Below, one piece after another: positions 24,701 to 39,700 of a stretch of 64,000 nucleotides of DNA (positions within the stretch are counted from its first letter, which is position 1; every line of letters begins with the position of its first letter). This stretch comes from Hybos culiciformis. Taxonomy: Eukaryota; Arthropoda; Insecta; Diptera; Hybotidae. The stretch lies in the NCBI GenBank assembly GCA_964007475.1, contig OZ023273.1, positions 121,443,812 through 121,507,811 of the forward strand. Direction: 5' to 3'. The notes beneath the pieces are model-generated. The model did no database searches, was not told the DNA's origin, and saw only the letters and a list, made by a program, of their open reading frames with translations. The position numbers were made by a program, and so were the translations under genes.

Positions 24701-27700
24701 TTCAAACAATATTCTCGCACCCCTTACCAGAAATTATTGACTTATATAAATTAAAAAACAAACATTATGCAAAACATATTTTTTATACTAAATTAAATTT
24801 TTTAATAAAACACTAAAAAAATATTAAACTTCTATCTATTATTGCTATATTTTAGCTTACCTTTTGAATTTGACTTTAATGTACCAAATTATATTCTAAT
24901 AATTAGAATATAAATATTCAACTAAACTTGTAAAATTAACTTGTATTAATTGTTTTATTATTAATATTTAACTTTTAATATTCAACACAAAAATTCAAAC
25001 TTGTAATAATCAACACTAAAATTCAATTATTTTTAAATCTTTATTCAATGTAATGTTCGAATCAGTATTTATATTTCTAAGAATAATCGCAACAATCAAC
25101 TAAAATTTCGAGGAAATATAAAAATCACTATAGAAACGCATTTGAATTTTTGTAATTGTAGAAAAAATACAAAAATTAATTTGTTTCTATGGTTTATAAT
25201 TTACAAACATATTTAAAAAATGTTTTGTGAATAAAAAATTTACTAACCAAAATGAATTTTTAAGATTAGTTTTTTATTTTGCTAGCTACACGTGAATTTG
25301 GAAAATTACAATTTCGCACCCCCAAATATTCAAGCTCGCACCCCTAAGGGGTGCGTGCACCACCGGTTAAGAACCACTGCATTAGGTGTATATAACTTTA
25401 CCAAAATGTATATATACCTACCCGTAAATGTATTTTGAATTAGTTTAATATGGGCATAAAATATTTTGCATTAAACATTAAAAAACTTTATTTGGAACAT
25501 AAACAAATTAATGATAAAAGAGTTTGATTTCAGCAATTATAAATACCATAGTTTTGTGGAATATATATTTATCTATATACAAAATAACAAACAATTTTTG
25601 CACTTTATTTAAAATTCTAATATCAGAAAAAAATATTATTATACGTTAAGATTTTTTCAAGTTATTAGTGAAAACTTGTTCTCGTTGCTTCACAAACAGA
25701 AATTAATATATAGTACGAATATTTCATTTCGATTTAATTGAAGTGAGATACCTATTTAGTAACAACGATGTATGCTTGAAATAACCAAATCGGTTATATA
25801 ATAAAAATAATAAAATATATGTTTATTAAATATTGGCGAAATCTCCAAGTTTTTGTTCTCTCTTTTAAGAGCCCTCCATATGAAATTCTGTTTGCTATTT
25901 CTGTTTTCTATTTTTGCAGTTTTTTTTGTTTTATTTTACAGAAAATAAACGGCCGTGAAAAATGCGACAAAAATTGTACGAAAAATACCTCTACTAGAAA
26001 ATCACAAAACTATATTTGAATTTGATTTCTGTGCAGAAACTGTAATTTATCAAAAAAATTAAAAAATTCTTAGAAATAAATGAAATTAATTAAAAATTGT
26101 TAAGGAAATTAAAGAAATTCAAAATTTCACGTCACCAGCCCTGGAGAGTGGTATTTTAGCTTTATTTCTGCGTTTGAGATTTTTTATTATCTTTTTCCTT
26201 TACTTCAGAATCGAAGCAAATATGTTCAAGTTTTTTAAAGGCTCATTTGGGCCAAAAAACTCAAAATTTAAAAAATCCACCTCACCTACCCTGGAGCCAG
26301 TTATATACTCCTTAACATATCAAAAAATCACTTTAGTATAGATTGTAATAACCCTACAATCAAAGCCAAACTAAGACCAATTTTTTGCAATTTTTCACAT
26401 TGAGGGCTCTTAACATCGCGATATTTCTCAGTATATTAGAGGCAATTAAACTTAAAAAATAAATTAATAAAATGCGTTTCTGATCCGGCTAAGCAGAAGA
26501 ATAATAATTCAATATTTAGCGATAAAAACCGTATTACGTGCACAGTACTCATGTTTATAGTAATTGTAGAAAAATTGTGTTTTTTCATATATTTTAAAAG
26601 GATGTTTTATCCTCCTATAATAATATTTCTATAGAACTGTAGTAAATTTAAATTATACTTTGTAATACAAAGTTTGTATTAAGATTTTTGAAGGGTGTTT
26701 ATTTAAAAAAAAAACCAAAACAACATAAACACTTATTTAGCACACAAGTGAACAATGAACAGGACGTATACAAGTTTCAAGAAGATAAGTATCGAAAACC
26801 ACTGCCACACACACTGTGCGTAATATGAAAATACTACAAATTAATGTTAATTAAAGAAAATTTCATCTATCAGGTAAACTGAATTAAAGTACTAGTTAGA
26901 ATCACAATCGAATTTCAAACATGTCCAACTTACTAATATTATATGGGAAAAAAATTTGTTTTCACAGCATTTTAATATTTTGTTTGCTTTAATTTCAATT
27001 TATTTCAATTAGATACATAACAAAAAATTATTGCATAAAATTAAATTCCATTTTTTTTTTTAAATATTTTTTTATATATCTAAAACAACTGATTGTGTAT
27101 ATTTATTTATTTATTTTTTTTTTGTTTATCATTTTCACGAATGATTTAAATTCAAATTCATTTTAAATTTAACAATCGAGTTCTTAACATACTGCAAAAA
27201 TACTATTTTTTGACATATTTGTATTATTTACAAAAAAAAAAGAAGATTTTTTTATATTTCAACATTACATAGCCTTTTTCATGATACACATTATGTTTAT
27301 GTAGGTACATGAAGTGTTTGAATTTCAATAATCATGCATATCATATAAAGTAAATATACCTATCATTTTATTTTTCAGGATTTTAATGTCGCGTCGTCGA
27401 TACTCAAGAGAGCTTTAAAATAACTTATATTTTTTATTTCATATATTATTCTTTTGAAATGATTTGTTCTTTGTTTTAAAAGTAATGAAATACTTGTATA
27501 ATTAAAAATTCAATCTATTTAAATCTAATGAAAAATTATAGTAGAGAATATTATACTTGTCTATTTAGGAGAGAAATAGTTTTCAATTTATCTAATGTAA
27601 GGCAATATTTTTATTTGTATCAATTAAAATTATGATTGTTTGGTGTTTGATTAAGTTAAAAATGTTCTTGATAAAAAGATTGTACAATTTTTGTAAGTAA

Positions 27701-30700
27701 TTGGATTATAATCAGAGATAGAAAAGTATGACATATCGTATTAGATTTGATACTAAAAGTTGTTTCAAATATTGTATGAAGAAAGGACATACTATACTAA
27801 CTATATAGTACATTCATCTTCATTTTGTATATTTAAACAAACCAGTTTGGAAATACGTAAAAACCAAATTAAGTATACATTGAGACATCTCATTATTCTC
27901 TCAGATTATTTACAATCTGGCTATCTAACAATTCTTAGATGTTTGGTAAGTTCAATCCCTATATTAAATCAATAATTCAGAATATTTATCTTATATATAA
28001 CAAATTATGCTTATTATATTAAAATTTGAATGTTTGTATTAGATTAAATTAAATTATTTGATCAAACACTGTTATTAAATTATATGCATATATAAAGTTT
28101 ATTTTAGTTTTTAATCTCTATTTAATAAAAATATATATGTAATAATTAATTGGAAATTTTCATTAACATTTTTATTATTTTTATTATGTTCAATTCATAT
28201 GCATTAAACTTTAAATTTAAAATAATATAAAATCACTTGTTATTAAGTATAATAATAAATAAATAAATTGTAAAAAAAAATTGTAACTACCTACCCAAAA
28301 AATATATTGTAATAATAACGTAGTAATAAAATAAAGTTGATTTAAGAAGTAAATATCTCGAAAGTGTTTTTGTTATTCAAATTTAACCAAAAAAAATTTT
28401 TTTATAAATATAATTTGAGTAATCTCTTACTTAAAGAATATTTTTCATTCGACCCTTATATTTTCCATGAATCAAAGTGAAAAGCTAAAATAAAAATTTT
28501 GCATAAAGGAATTAAAGTATGAAAGTATGTATTTTTAAAGCAAAACAGTATAGAAAATTATGAAAAAAAAATTTTTTTTTCAATATAATTCAAAATAAGA
28601 TATTGGTATATTCAAAAGCACACCTTTAAATTAATGAATGTTGTTATCCCTCTTTTACGAATAAAGTAAAAAAAAAAAAAAATTCAAATGAGAGTGAAAT
28701 TTAATACAACTTTTTCGACGAGATTTTGTATTTTTTATTTATTATTTCTTTTGAAATAAAGAATTTCTTATTATTGTTGGATATTATAATGAAAACGTGA
28801 TTGCGGTTAACACATTGCAATCATAATGATTTTTAATGTTCCAAGTATTTCATTTTATTTATTTTTTTTTTTACATTTTTTTAAAATCTTTTATGAATTT
28901 TTATAAAATACCCTATAATTCTTTTCTAATTTTGAATTTCAAAAACTTTTGTTGAGGGATAAACCTCTCTACAGTGCTGCTTGCAATTTAAATTTTTCTT
29001 TTAAATAATTTTGTATATATATAGCTGGAACTCTACAAACATTGTACAAATAAAGTAGGTAGGTATAAAAAATAATTTTTGTGTTTAACTACCTCGGTAA
29101 TCGGTATTTGAAGAAACTTTTTTTTTTAACAATTTTGGTGTTGGAAAAATTTATGTTATATTTCATCTAAAAAAAACTATTGAATTTAAATTACAGTGAA
29201 CAAAAAATTCATTTAGAAGTTTCGATAAATCAAGCTCAGAAATTGTTTATTAATGTAACTCAATTAGCTTCTGTTGTATAAAAATTTCAAAATCAAACTT
29301 AAATTTAACGAATAAATCTCAAATTAAGATTTTAAAAAGTATATCAATTGAAAACCTATTCTAGAAATACTTGAAATATTCAAGTAGGTACTTATAAGTC
29401 ATTATATGTATACATATATAAATAATGTTGATGAAAATAGACAAAATAAGGGATTTACGACGCAATACATTGAAATATAAGAGAAACTAAAACAAAAGTC
29501 ATATTGAATGTGTTCAATAGTCTATCAACTGATTGAAAATTCACTTCTATTCGAATTATTAATGTTTTGCTTTTATTGATGGGATAATGATATTTAAGTC
29601 TGTGGTCATAAACCATAATAACCGAAGTACAAATATAAAACAAAGAATTAAGCATAAATAATAATATAAATACTAGATACGGGTATATAATAATAATAAA
29701 TATTAATAAATCGAATATTTGGGTCATATAAGTTTAAACACAAAAAAAGAAATTGACTTCTTGTAGTTTTATTTAGTCTAAAATAGCTTTTAAGTTATAT
29801 ATATGTTTTAAAATAATTATTCTCATGAAATATTATCAACAACATAAATATATTGGTTTGTTTTCTTTAAGACCAGAGAAGCAAGCATCAAACATTGAAC
29901 AAAAAATAAATATATAATACATAAAATAAAATTGATGTTAATTTTTTGTGATTGATAAATGTTGCACGAAATGACTTGAAAATTCACATTTTAACATTTA
30001 TATTTTCATTAAAAAAAACTTTTATATAAAACTTTGAGAGTATGTTAATATTCTTCGGATTTGTTATGGAAACCCATAACCGATTCTTTCGAGTTAAATT
30101 ATTTTAAATAAATTTATAGAAACTATTTAGGTTTTAAATTATGATTTGACTTTATGACACTTTGACATGAAATCAATATGTAAAGGGATTTAAAGCCAAT
30201 TAACTTTCTGTTCTTTCAACGTCAATTGACTTTATGTTCCTTTCACAAAATGTCACAACGACGGCTTTATGACTCAATTTTGACGTTAAGTCCTGTTCAA
30301 TTGACGTTAAGTCCTGTTCACGTTATGACATCCTATCGTTTCCTATTTAAAAAGAAGCTTTTGTTTAAAAAAAAAGAAATAATGCGGAAACCGTTTTTGT
30401 TGTCAACACCAAAACGAGATATGTCTCTGCTAACGATTTTTTTGTCTTAAAACTTTCGTTTCAGCACAAGTTGTGAATGTTCAAAAAGAAAAACAATCAA
30501 AAAATTTAAATATTTTCTAGGAAAATTGTTTTAAAGGGTCATTATAGATGTGTATGATTTTATTAAATAATGGTACAAAATATGTTTTTTTATTTATTAA
30601 CTTTGCAGAATCTTAATTTATGCATACATAATACATATATAGATAAATTAAGTATCTATTTAGTAAATTTATATTAAACACATTTATTTATTTGAATAAT

Positions 30701-33700
30701 TTTAAAGATTATAAAGCTTAAAGATTAACATTGAATATACTTGAATATACTTACAATTGACATCTAATTTCACTGCACTAGACAAAGGAGCCACAACATG
30801 ACCATTGCTTGCTTGACATGTGTACAACTGAAAATAAATTAAAAAAAGGAGTTGTACATAAATAAACAATATTCTTTGAAAAAGTGTTCAATATTACGAA
30901 TTGAATTTTATACTTATTGCTTATTGCCACATATGACAAAATCAAAAATCAATAAATCTGTGGCCACAGGCAATAATAGCCAACAGAATTTGTCCACATT
31001 TTTCAGAAAAACCAAAAAAGTATCAAAAGAAAAAAGTATAAAAGAATATTTATTTTTACAGTTGATACATGTACATTGTACACGGTCTCTACATATTATA
31101 GATTGATTTATAAAATCATACATATTAATATTTTGATTTGAGTTGGAGCTAGTAAGATCAAAGTTATTTTACTGATATTAAATAATAAAAGAGAAAATCA
31201 TAACTCTATTGTGCTTTGTAACCACAGAAATATACCAAAACATTGGTGTTTCTCATTTAATGGTAAATAGTTCAAAATTTTGAGGGAACATTCAGTTAAT
31301 GTTATAATAATTATTTTTAAAGAGATGGTAGAATGGTAGGAACTTACCATAAATTGTATAAAAAGATGATTAACATAGTATTTATTGAATTTTTTATTAA
31401 TCGATAAAAAAAATTAATTAATACGTTTTTACATGGAAATATGTAAAATATATGTTATTATCGTTATAAATGACAATAGTTATTATTTGCATGAAAGTGA
31501 AAGTAATTACCATATAAAACTGTATGCTATTGTGATAACCATATATAAAGTCATAAAGGACCGGAAATAATAATTGGTCCTTGTAATTTTTTCAATTAAG
31601 TGTTGAAATATATTATATATTACATGTATACATTTTGATACTCAGTACAAAAATTTTAGTATATATTTACGGCGCGATTGATAGTATTTTAAATCTTTTT
31701 TAACTGTATACTATATAGTTCTTGTCATTCCTTTTAATGAAACACATTTATTACATCATGTGAGCAATTTTTTCTTGTCGTTGTTAAAACCAAATAATGT
31801 TTTTATATTTATTTTTTTAGTATTTTCAACCATTTACAATTCCAAACTGTAGCAACATTTTTATTTAAAAAAAAATTATTCAAAAACTTTGCTGCCTTTA
31901 ACAGATTATCAGAAAAAAAATCCAATTGAGATTACATATTTGTTATATAACATTATACATATATATATTATTTAAAGACTTATGAATTTTATACCAATAA
32001 ATAAATCAAAATATTGTATGAAATGAACGTACATAGTGTACGTCTGTCAATTTTCATTAGTATTTAGAGATTTTGGTTTAATAATATTTTATCAAGAATA
32101 ACTAACTATTATGTATTGTTTGTTTATAGTTAGTATTTCAGATATATAAAATATACATAATTATGTATAATATGCATTGTAAATGTTGTACAATGTACAT
32201 ACATAAGAGAACAGATAAATATGATTAAAAATTTGACGGACATAGATAATTTTTAAACATAGAATACTGAATAAACATGATTCTGATACTGAAAGATTTT
32301 GTTACTGCAGGATTTCCAAAATTATTTACTGAATGTCTATAGTATTGATTTGATTCTTTATAGTTTGTCTTGCCTACAGTCTATCATTATAAATCTTGAG
32401 TAAAAAATGTTGACATTATTAAACATTTCTTCAGATCGGAAATCTAAAACTATCCCAATTTCATATCAAAATTAACTAGAAGTGAAGATAATTTTATTGA
32501 AAATTCCAAATTCTTAAATTCATCTTAAAAACCATCTATCAATGTAAATTAGATTTTTAACTTTAAACTCGTAAACCTTTTCGTAAAGTAAAATCTAAGA
32601 ATTTTTTTTTATTCTAATTAATACATATTTGTTTACTTTGTATAATCAAAAAACCATTGTCTTGTCATCGTCTTGACTCATAATGAAATCTTTTGTTGTT
32701 GGTTTTTCTTTAAAGACAATTTAAATCCAACATAAAATTATTTTGATATAAGATTTTTCTTCACTTTTATATATAATACAATAATATATAAGTGTATTTA
32801 TTAATATTAGAAATTTTCTTCATTTCAACAGTATAAAATAAGGAAGAATAACAAAAAAAAAAAAAAACAAAAAAAAAAAAAATTGGGATAAGTAAAATGC
32901 CGCCTTGTCATGCATGAAATTAAGAAACTATGAAAGAATATAAAAAAGTGTTCATTATATTGATCCCGAAGGTTATAAAAATTTATTGAATTTTGACTAC
33001 AACAAAAAAATAAGAATCAAAAATATATTGAAAATCCCTAAATTTATTGCTCCGAAACTATTTAGATGTATAATACTTCATAATACGTATATTTGTAAGT
33101 ATGTTTAAATTTTTAAAAACATAAAAAAATAAAATAAAAACGCGTGTTTATGCTACAGTTACCAGGCGTAAAATATTGGCATTAGTTTTAAACCTTTTAA
33201 ATAAAATAAATAAAATTTTGATTTTTAATGTAATTCTTTAACACATTATGAATATAAAATTTATTTATTTTTTTTTTTCAAGGATCATGATTCTCGAAAT
33301 CTGTTGTTTTATCCTAAATTTCCTGCCTTCTTTTACATCTAGTTTCATTGTGTACTATCTGTTACTTATAATATTCTTTATGTTAAACTAAAACAGCAGA
33401 AATAGAATAAAACTTTTAATGACCGAAAAAGTCAAAAATCATGACAAATATTAGTTCGTAATCCTATACTGATTCTTCAAGCATTCAACAAGTTATATTT
33501 GCCAGCTGCACGAATATTATTCCTTGTTTGCATTCAATTTCATTTTTAAAAAAGACAAAAATGAAAATCTATAATAAACATAAATTTTAATAAAGTGAAT
33601 TTTCGTAAACAGAATTGTGTTATAAAGAGTAAAGAGTGTATTGTGTGTAAAATAATATAAAATTGTGGTCATCTAAAAATTGGCGTTGGAGGATTGTGTA

Positions 33701-36700
33701 AACAACTAAGCTGCTTATGTATATACTATTACCAATTTGATTCAAGTGGAAGGAAATTAGAGAAAGGAAGATAATTAAAATTTGGTCGTAAAGTTTATGC
33801 GTTTACAAAAAATAAAATTTAGAAGTAACAATTTATTAATTTATTTCATGTTCAAATTTTAGTTAAAAAAAATTTATTACAGTTTTCAACCAAAAAGAGT
33901 TAGAAATTAAAAAAAAATTTTTTTGGAATTTTCAAAAATCTATTATAAATTTGATTGACTTTCAGATGTATAACGAACAGTGAATAGAACAACAGAACCG
34001 AAATTGAGATTTACATATTTATAAAAGATATTGGTATCTCAAAAAATTCCTATTATCATAATCCATCAATAAATAAGAGTATAATATAGTATTTGTTTTT
34101 TTATTTTAGTAAAATATATTTTACATAGACAAAGTTTAAGTTCTATTTTTTTATGGATTTCTTTGAAGTGTAATAATTGATAGAAACATTTTTACCGCTC
34201 GCATTTTAGCACGACACGTAGAAATGCCAAATTTTTTTACTTAACTTTTTATAATAATAATCTAAAACGGCTTGTCAATCAAATTTTTGGACAACAAATA
34301 TTTGGGACTCCCACTTAATTTTGTATTTTGAATATAGTGATAAATTCCTGACATTATAGTTTCATAGCTTCATAATTTTTACTAATTTTAAAATGTAATA
34401 ATATTGGATTTCAAAATTATATGTAAAAGGATACCTTTTACATATGAGAAGGCTTTTATTGTATTTCATGTCCTGTGAAAAACTAATAACAGAGTAAAAG
34501 TTATATTTTATTATGATTTATGACTCTAATAAAAAAAAGTAATTAATTTATCATACATTTGTATATCTTAATTAAAATTAATTATCTACTGGAACTTTAT
34601 GATTGAATTTCCACATTTAAATATGTAAAAAAAAAAATACACTCATACATACATATAACAACAAGTTCATAAATGAACATTTTTTCTCACAAAATGAAAT
34701 TAATCTATTATGTTATTCGGTCAGGATCAGGAACAATCTTTGACCGTAAGGTCAAAAAGTCTAGATAGTACAAGTTACTGTTTTTTTTTCAAATTTTAAA
34801 CAAATGTTTTGGAACTATGTATAACCTTGAAACTGAATTTATTTTATTACTTTGAATTGTGAATTTTATATTCATTGGATTAAAAAAAAATGTTTTATTT
34901 TATTTTTTTGCGGTTGCTATAAAATATAAGAACACCTATTTCAATAGGTATATAATAATAGTATATATACAGTACACAATTGCTTTTGGATTAAATTTTT
35001 CGTTCACTTAATTAAGTGCCCACAAATTTTGAGGAATGCTATAAAAAATAAAAATAACATAATAAAAAAACACTAGGGTCTTTGTTTAATTGAAAGAAAT
35101 TTTTATTTATAATTCTCCTAAAAAGGTTACTAGGAAATAAACTGGCGCTGATCTATAAGAGCATTATCAAGCATTTTAATGGTGTTCATTTAAATAAAAA
35201 GGTTTATATTTGGGTTTAGACGATAATAATAATAAATTTATACTATGTGCTTGAAACAAAAGAAGCCAATCTAAAATATATACAAGAATCTGTACAAAAA
35301 TATAAATGTTTGCTTGGAGAGTGCAGATATATTTGACAGAATTTAGTTTACAAATCTATTCCTTATTCTTACCTACTTCAATTCATCCGCTGAGCTGTAA
35401 AGTTCATTTTTTCAGTATAAATACCAATGTATGTACTGAAAGTGTAGGTTCAGTTCCTATCCCAAATTTAGAAATAAATGGATTTAAAAAGCTACCGACT
35501 CACCCTTAATTGACTACCAATACCAAAGATATAGAGAACAGAAGAACTTTTCCAGAACAAAGGGTTTAAAATATATGTTTAGTTCCACGTTTATATGGGA
35601 AGATACTTCTATTGATTTGAATGTTTAAGTGGTTAGTCTAAGACTCGTAAGTAGCATTTCTTCCGTATTGGATTGAATCTTCAATCTTCTTTATAAATTA
35701 AAATTAAATGCTGTTCGACTGGAACGATTTAGATAATTTTTGTTTTAAATGTTCGTAATAGTCCGAATAAGGTTTTTTTTCAAAGGGATTTTTGAATGAA
35801 CTTAAGACCATAACCTTCATTAATATAGAGACGACTAGGTTAGAGCGAAACAACGTTATAGTAAATCATAAAAAAAAATTTCTGATAAAATTTTTATTTT
35901 TTGTTTAAAACCACAGAAATAAAAAAAAAAAACAAAAAATTGTAGAAAATAGAAACTTTGATCGCTATTATTTTTTCAGTTCATTAATATTAAAATAAAT
36001 AAAAAAAAAAATTAAAAGAATTTGTTTCTTTTTATTAAAATAATAAATGAGATCGAAGAAAAATTTGTATTATAGGATTTCCCAAATAATTGAAATTTTA
36101 TATAAATTATACGTAAAAAGTTAATTATTTACATTAGACAAAACTATATCTATAAATATTTGTTTATAATATACCACCTGATTAATAGCTGTTACAAGTC
36201 TTATATTGAGGTTTGTCAAATTAAAAAAAAAACCACATTTAATACATGTATAATTATTTTTATTTTTTAATTATTATTTCACTTGTTTATTTACTGTTCA
36301 CATGGTAACATTACTAAATATTCGTAATAAAGAATATAATTATCCGCCCCTGTTTGATATTATCTTAGCTATGTAATATATTATAGAGATAATAAACTTA
36401 CATATGCATTAGGTCAGTTTTTTAGTTATGAATAAAAGTTTATTTAAAAATTCTCTAAACTTGTACATATAAAAATAAAATTGGTAGCATAATATTACCT
36501 AAAATATTAACATGATCAAAAATTTTTAATATATACCTTTTATTTATTAATTTCCCCCCAAAAACACAATATCTAATCGAAGTTATAATAAAAATAAAAA
36601 AAGGGAAAAATATTGAAAATGAAGTTTTTATAATCTCACGTTCAAAATTTCATTAGTACAAAATTAAAAAGAAAAGGTTTATTGGTTTATTTATGAATAA

Positions 36701-39700
36701 TAAATAATCTTTTAAATTAAATTATTGTTAGTTTTTTAATAATTTTTCTGAGGTTAATTTTCAACCCAAATTAAATTTTAACATCCATCAATAAAAAAAG
36801 GTTGACAATAGATTAGATTTAAAAATATAATCTTTATATGTTAATTTTATTCTTCCATATTTGCGGCATGTTTGGAATCTATTTCTTAATTAAAAAAAAA
36901 AAAGAAGTCGTTTCTACCTTACTGCCGAAGCTTCATTACTCTAACGTCCTGAGCACTGGATAAATTACATAAAAGTAAGAATTAAAACTCTTTTAGACCG
37001 TTTTCCGTTAAAAAAAAAACAGATTATATCTTTTCACTTTCTGTCTGACCATTTGTCCGCCTGTGTGCCCTGCATAACTTTTATACTACTCGTCCTATTG
37101 ATTCCTTAATATGCGGAATCTCATTCGCCTTCATCCAAGCTAAAATATAAGATTCTCCCTGTGCTCTCAACTGGCCAAAGATCGAAATTATTTTTATAAG
37201 ATGTTTCGTTTATGAAGCATTATTGCTCTTTTTTTTTATATTTAGTCATTCATGAAGGTAATTACTGCAAAAATGGATGATTATATTATATAATATGTAT
37301 ATAATATGAATTATAAATTAAATTAATATAAAAAAAAAATCTTAAATGCTATTTAGATTTTTATTATTTTAAAAATTTAATATAAATGGTAATATTATAC
37401 ATTTAACGTCAACTAACTTATATATTATATATTTACATCATTTTTATATATATATATAATTTACACACATATATATAAATTATTCGAAATTTGAGTATTT
37501 TATGGAAATAAAAATGTTTTCTTTTTTTTTATATTTTCTTTAATATTAACAACAATATACAAAATCCTACTGAAATGAGATTTCAAAATTAAAAAATTAT
37601 ACGAAAACAAAATATTGTAGGAGACTTTGAGTTAATTTATGACTGAGAATGGTCAACAAAATATTTATATATGAAAAAATATACACATTAATATTTTAAC
37701 AATCCAAATTTTTTGACTTCTCAACTCCTCCTTAACATTAATATTCTACACCAATATATAATGTTAAAGCATTTCTTAAAGATTTTTATTTTGTTACATT
37801 TTATGTGAATTATACACTATCAAGAATACACTTTTTTATTAAAGCTTAAATTCTGAATAATAAATAACTTTCGAAAAAAAAAAAACAAAACCATCATATA
37901 AGTTGAGACTTTCTTGCGGATAAAATAATCATATAAAAGAAATCAAAATTATAAGAAACAATTGAAATTTCACTCTTCGTATCACTAAATTTTTTTATGT
38001 TCCTATATTAAATTAAACTTAAATATTGGATTTTTCTAATTTAAAAATTTAATGCTATGCAAACAAACATAATCGAAAATGGTATAAATTTTCTTCTTAA
38101 AATTAAGGATTTAAATTTTGTAATTTTTCATAATATATTAGGTTATATTTAAATATGGTATTATATAAAAATTCCAAGAAAATTTATTAAATAAAAATAT
38201 AACATATTGTATAACCTATTGAAGGAATAATGATTGTTAAAAATAATAATAATAATAAAAGAAAAAAATTAGTTAACCTAATTGAAAATTTCCGAACTTA
38301 TTCGTCTTTTTGAAAAGAATTTTAAAAACAAAAACTAAACATTCGAATATGTATAAAATTTTATATGTGACTTATGTTTTGTTTTTTTTTTTATAGAGTA
38401 GACGTATAAAAAAGAAATATGTAAACAATGAAAAGATTTTCCAATTCTAATGTTAATTTTTAATAAACAACATACTTCCAATTTTTTTTATTTTTTTTTA
38501 ATTCGAATACAATATAATTCTCACATAAAAAAAATTACTTTTAGAATATTATGCGTGTCGTTCGATTTCTTTTATTCTATTCATAATTTCAAATTAATAA
38601 CTCCCTTACATTATAATCGAAAAAAAAAAATAAATAATAATCATAATAAACACCACTTACCTTCATTAAGTCTTCGCGTGAAATGTCTATTATTTGCAAT
38701 ACATTACGTACAGTACCATCTGGTAAAATTTGATATGTATCGTCTAATAAAGCATGTTCCCTCCACCAAGAAACTCTAGGTGGTGGTACACCTCCACTTG
38801 ATAAACATGTTAGATTAATATTTCCTCCTAAATTGTATGGTCCCACAATATCATCTTTTATTATTGCACCATATGTATCCAAAATAATTAATTGGGTTGG
38901 TGGAACTGTAATTATAAAGATTTTCAATTATTGTTTTTATTGGTTTTAATATATTAGTTTTTCTTTACTGGGGATATTGTATTTCTAAGAAAAAAATGCT
39001 TATAGTGTTTATAAGGTTGATTATTTCTTCTTTATAAAGATTTAAAGATCGATAATAATAAAATAAAAATATATAAAATATATATGAATATATATGTACA
39101 TAATGTTCTTACGTGCATATGGGTTGACTTGTTGATTATAAAAAAAAAGACTGCATATACATATAAGTTTTCAGTAAGAAAGAGTAAAAAATTTGATTCC
39201 GATCAGGAAGTATTGATGGAACCAAAAATGAAGAAATTCATCTTCTGCATGAAAAAATCTTTATTATAACAGTCATTGAGAAAAATAAATTTCAAGATTT
39301 CACAGTTCTTTGAACAAAATGGTGAAATTTTTTATTCTATAGTGAAAAAATGTCGTTGCAAAAAATTCGAATCGATTGAATCAAATCATGTGAGTATATT
39401 ATTATAAAAAATTCAATCGATTTTTGGGAAGAAAAAAGAAAAAAAGAAAAAAAATATAGAACAGTACTTAATAATTGAAGTACCTTGCCCATTTTCAAGA
39501 TCTTGACTTAAGATACTTCTTTAATTTTGAGACAACCAGGGGATATACATATTTTTTAAGTTCTTTCAATACCATTACATTTAGTCATATGTTATTCAAA
39601 TACAAAAAGTTTATGAAAATCCTAGTCCGAAACCTTGGAAACCGTCCATTTCACACACCTTTTTTTTAAGTTCCTCAAATAGTCCGTTTTTTCAAAATTT

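Noticed and set aside
35306..35509. A-box-like and B-box-like words suggesting a SINE
   Set aside because: The two boxes are on opposite strands, so they cannot form one Pol III promoter.
37020..37170. GC-richer patch resembling non-coding parts of some insect transposons
   Set aside because: No terminal repeats, target duplication or coding motif could be found.
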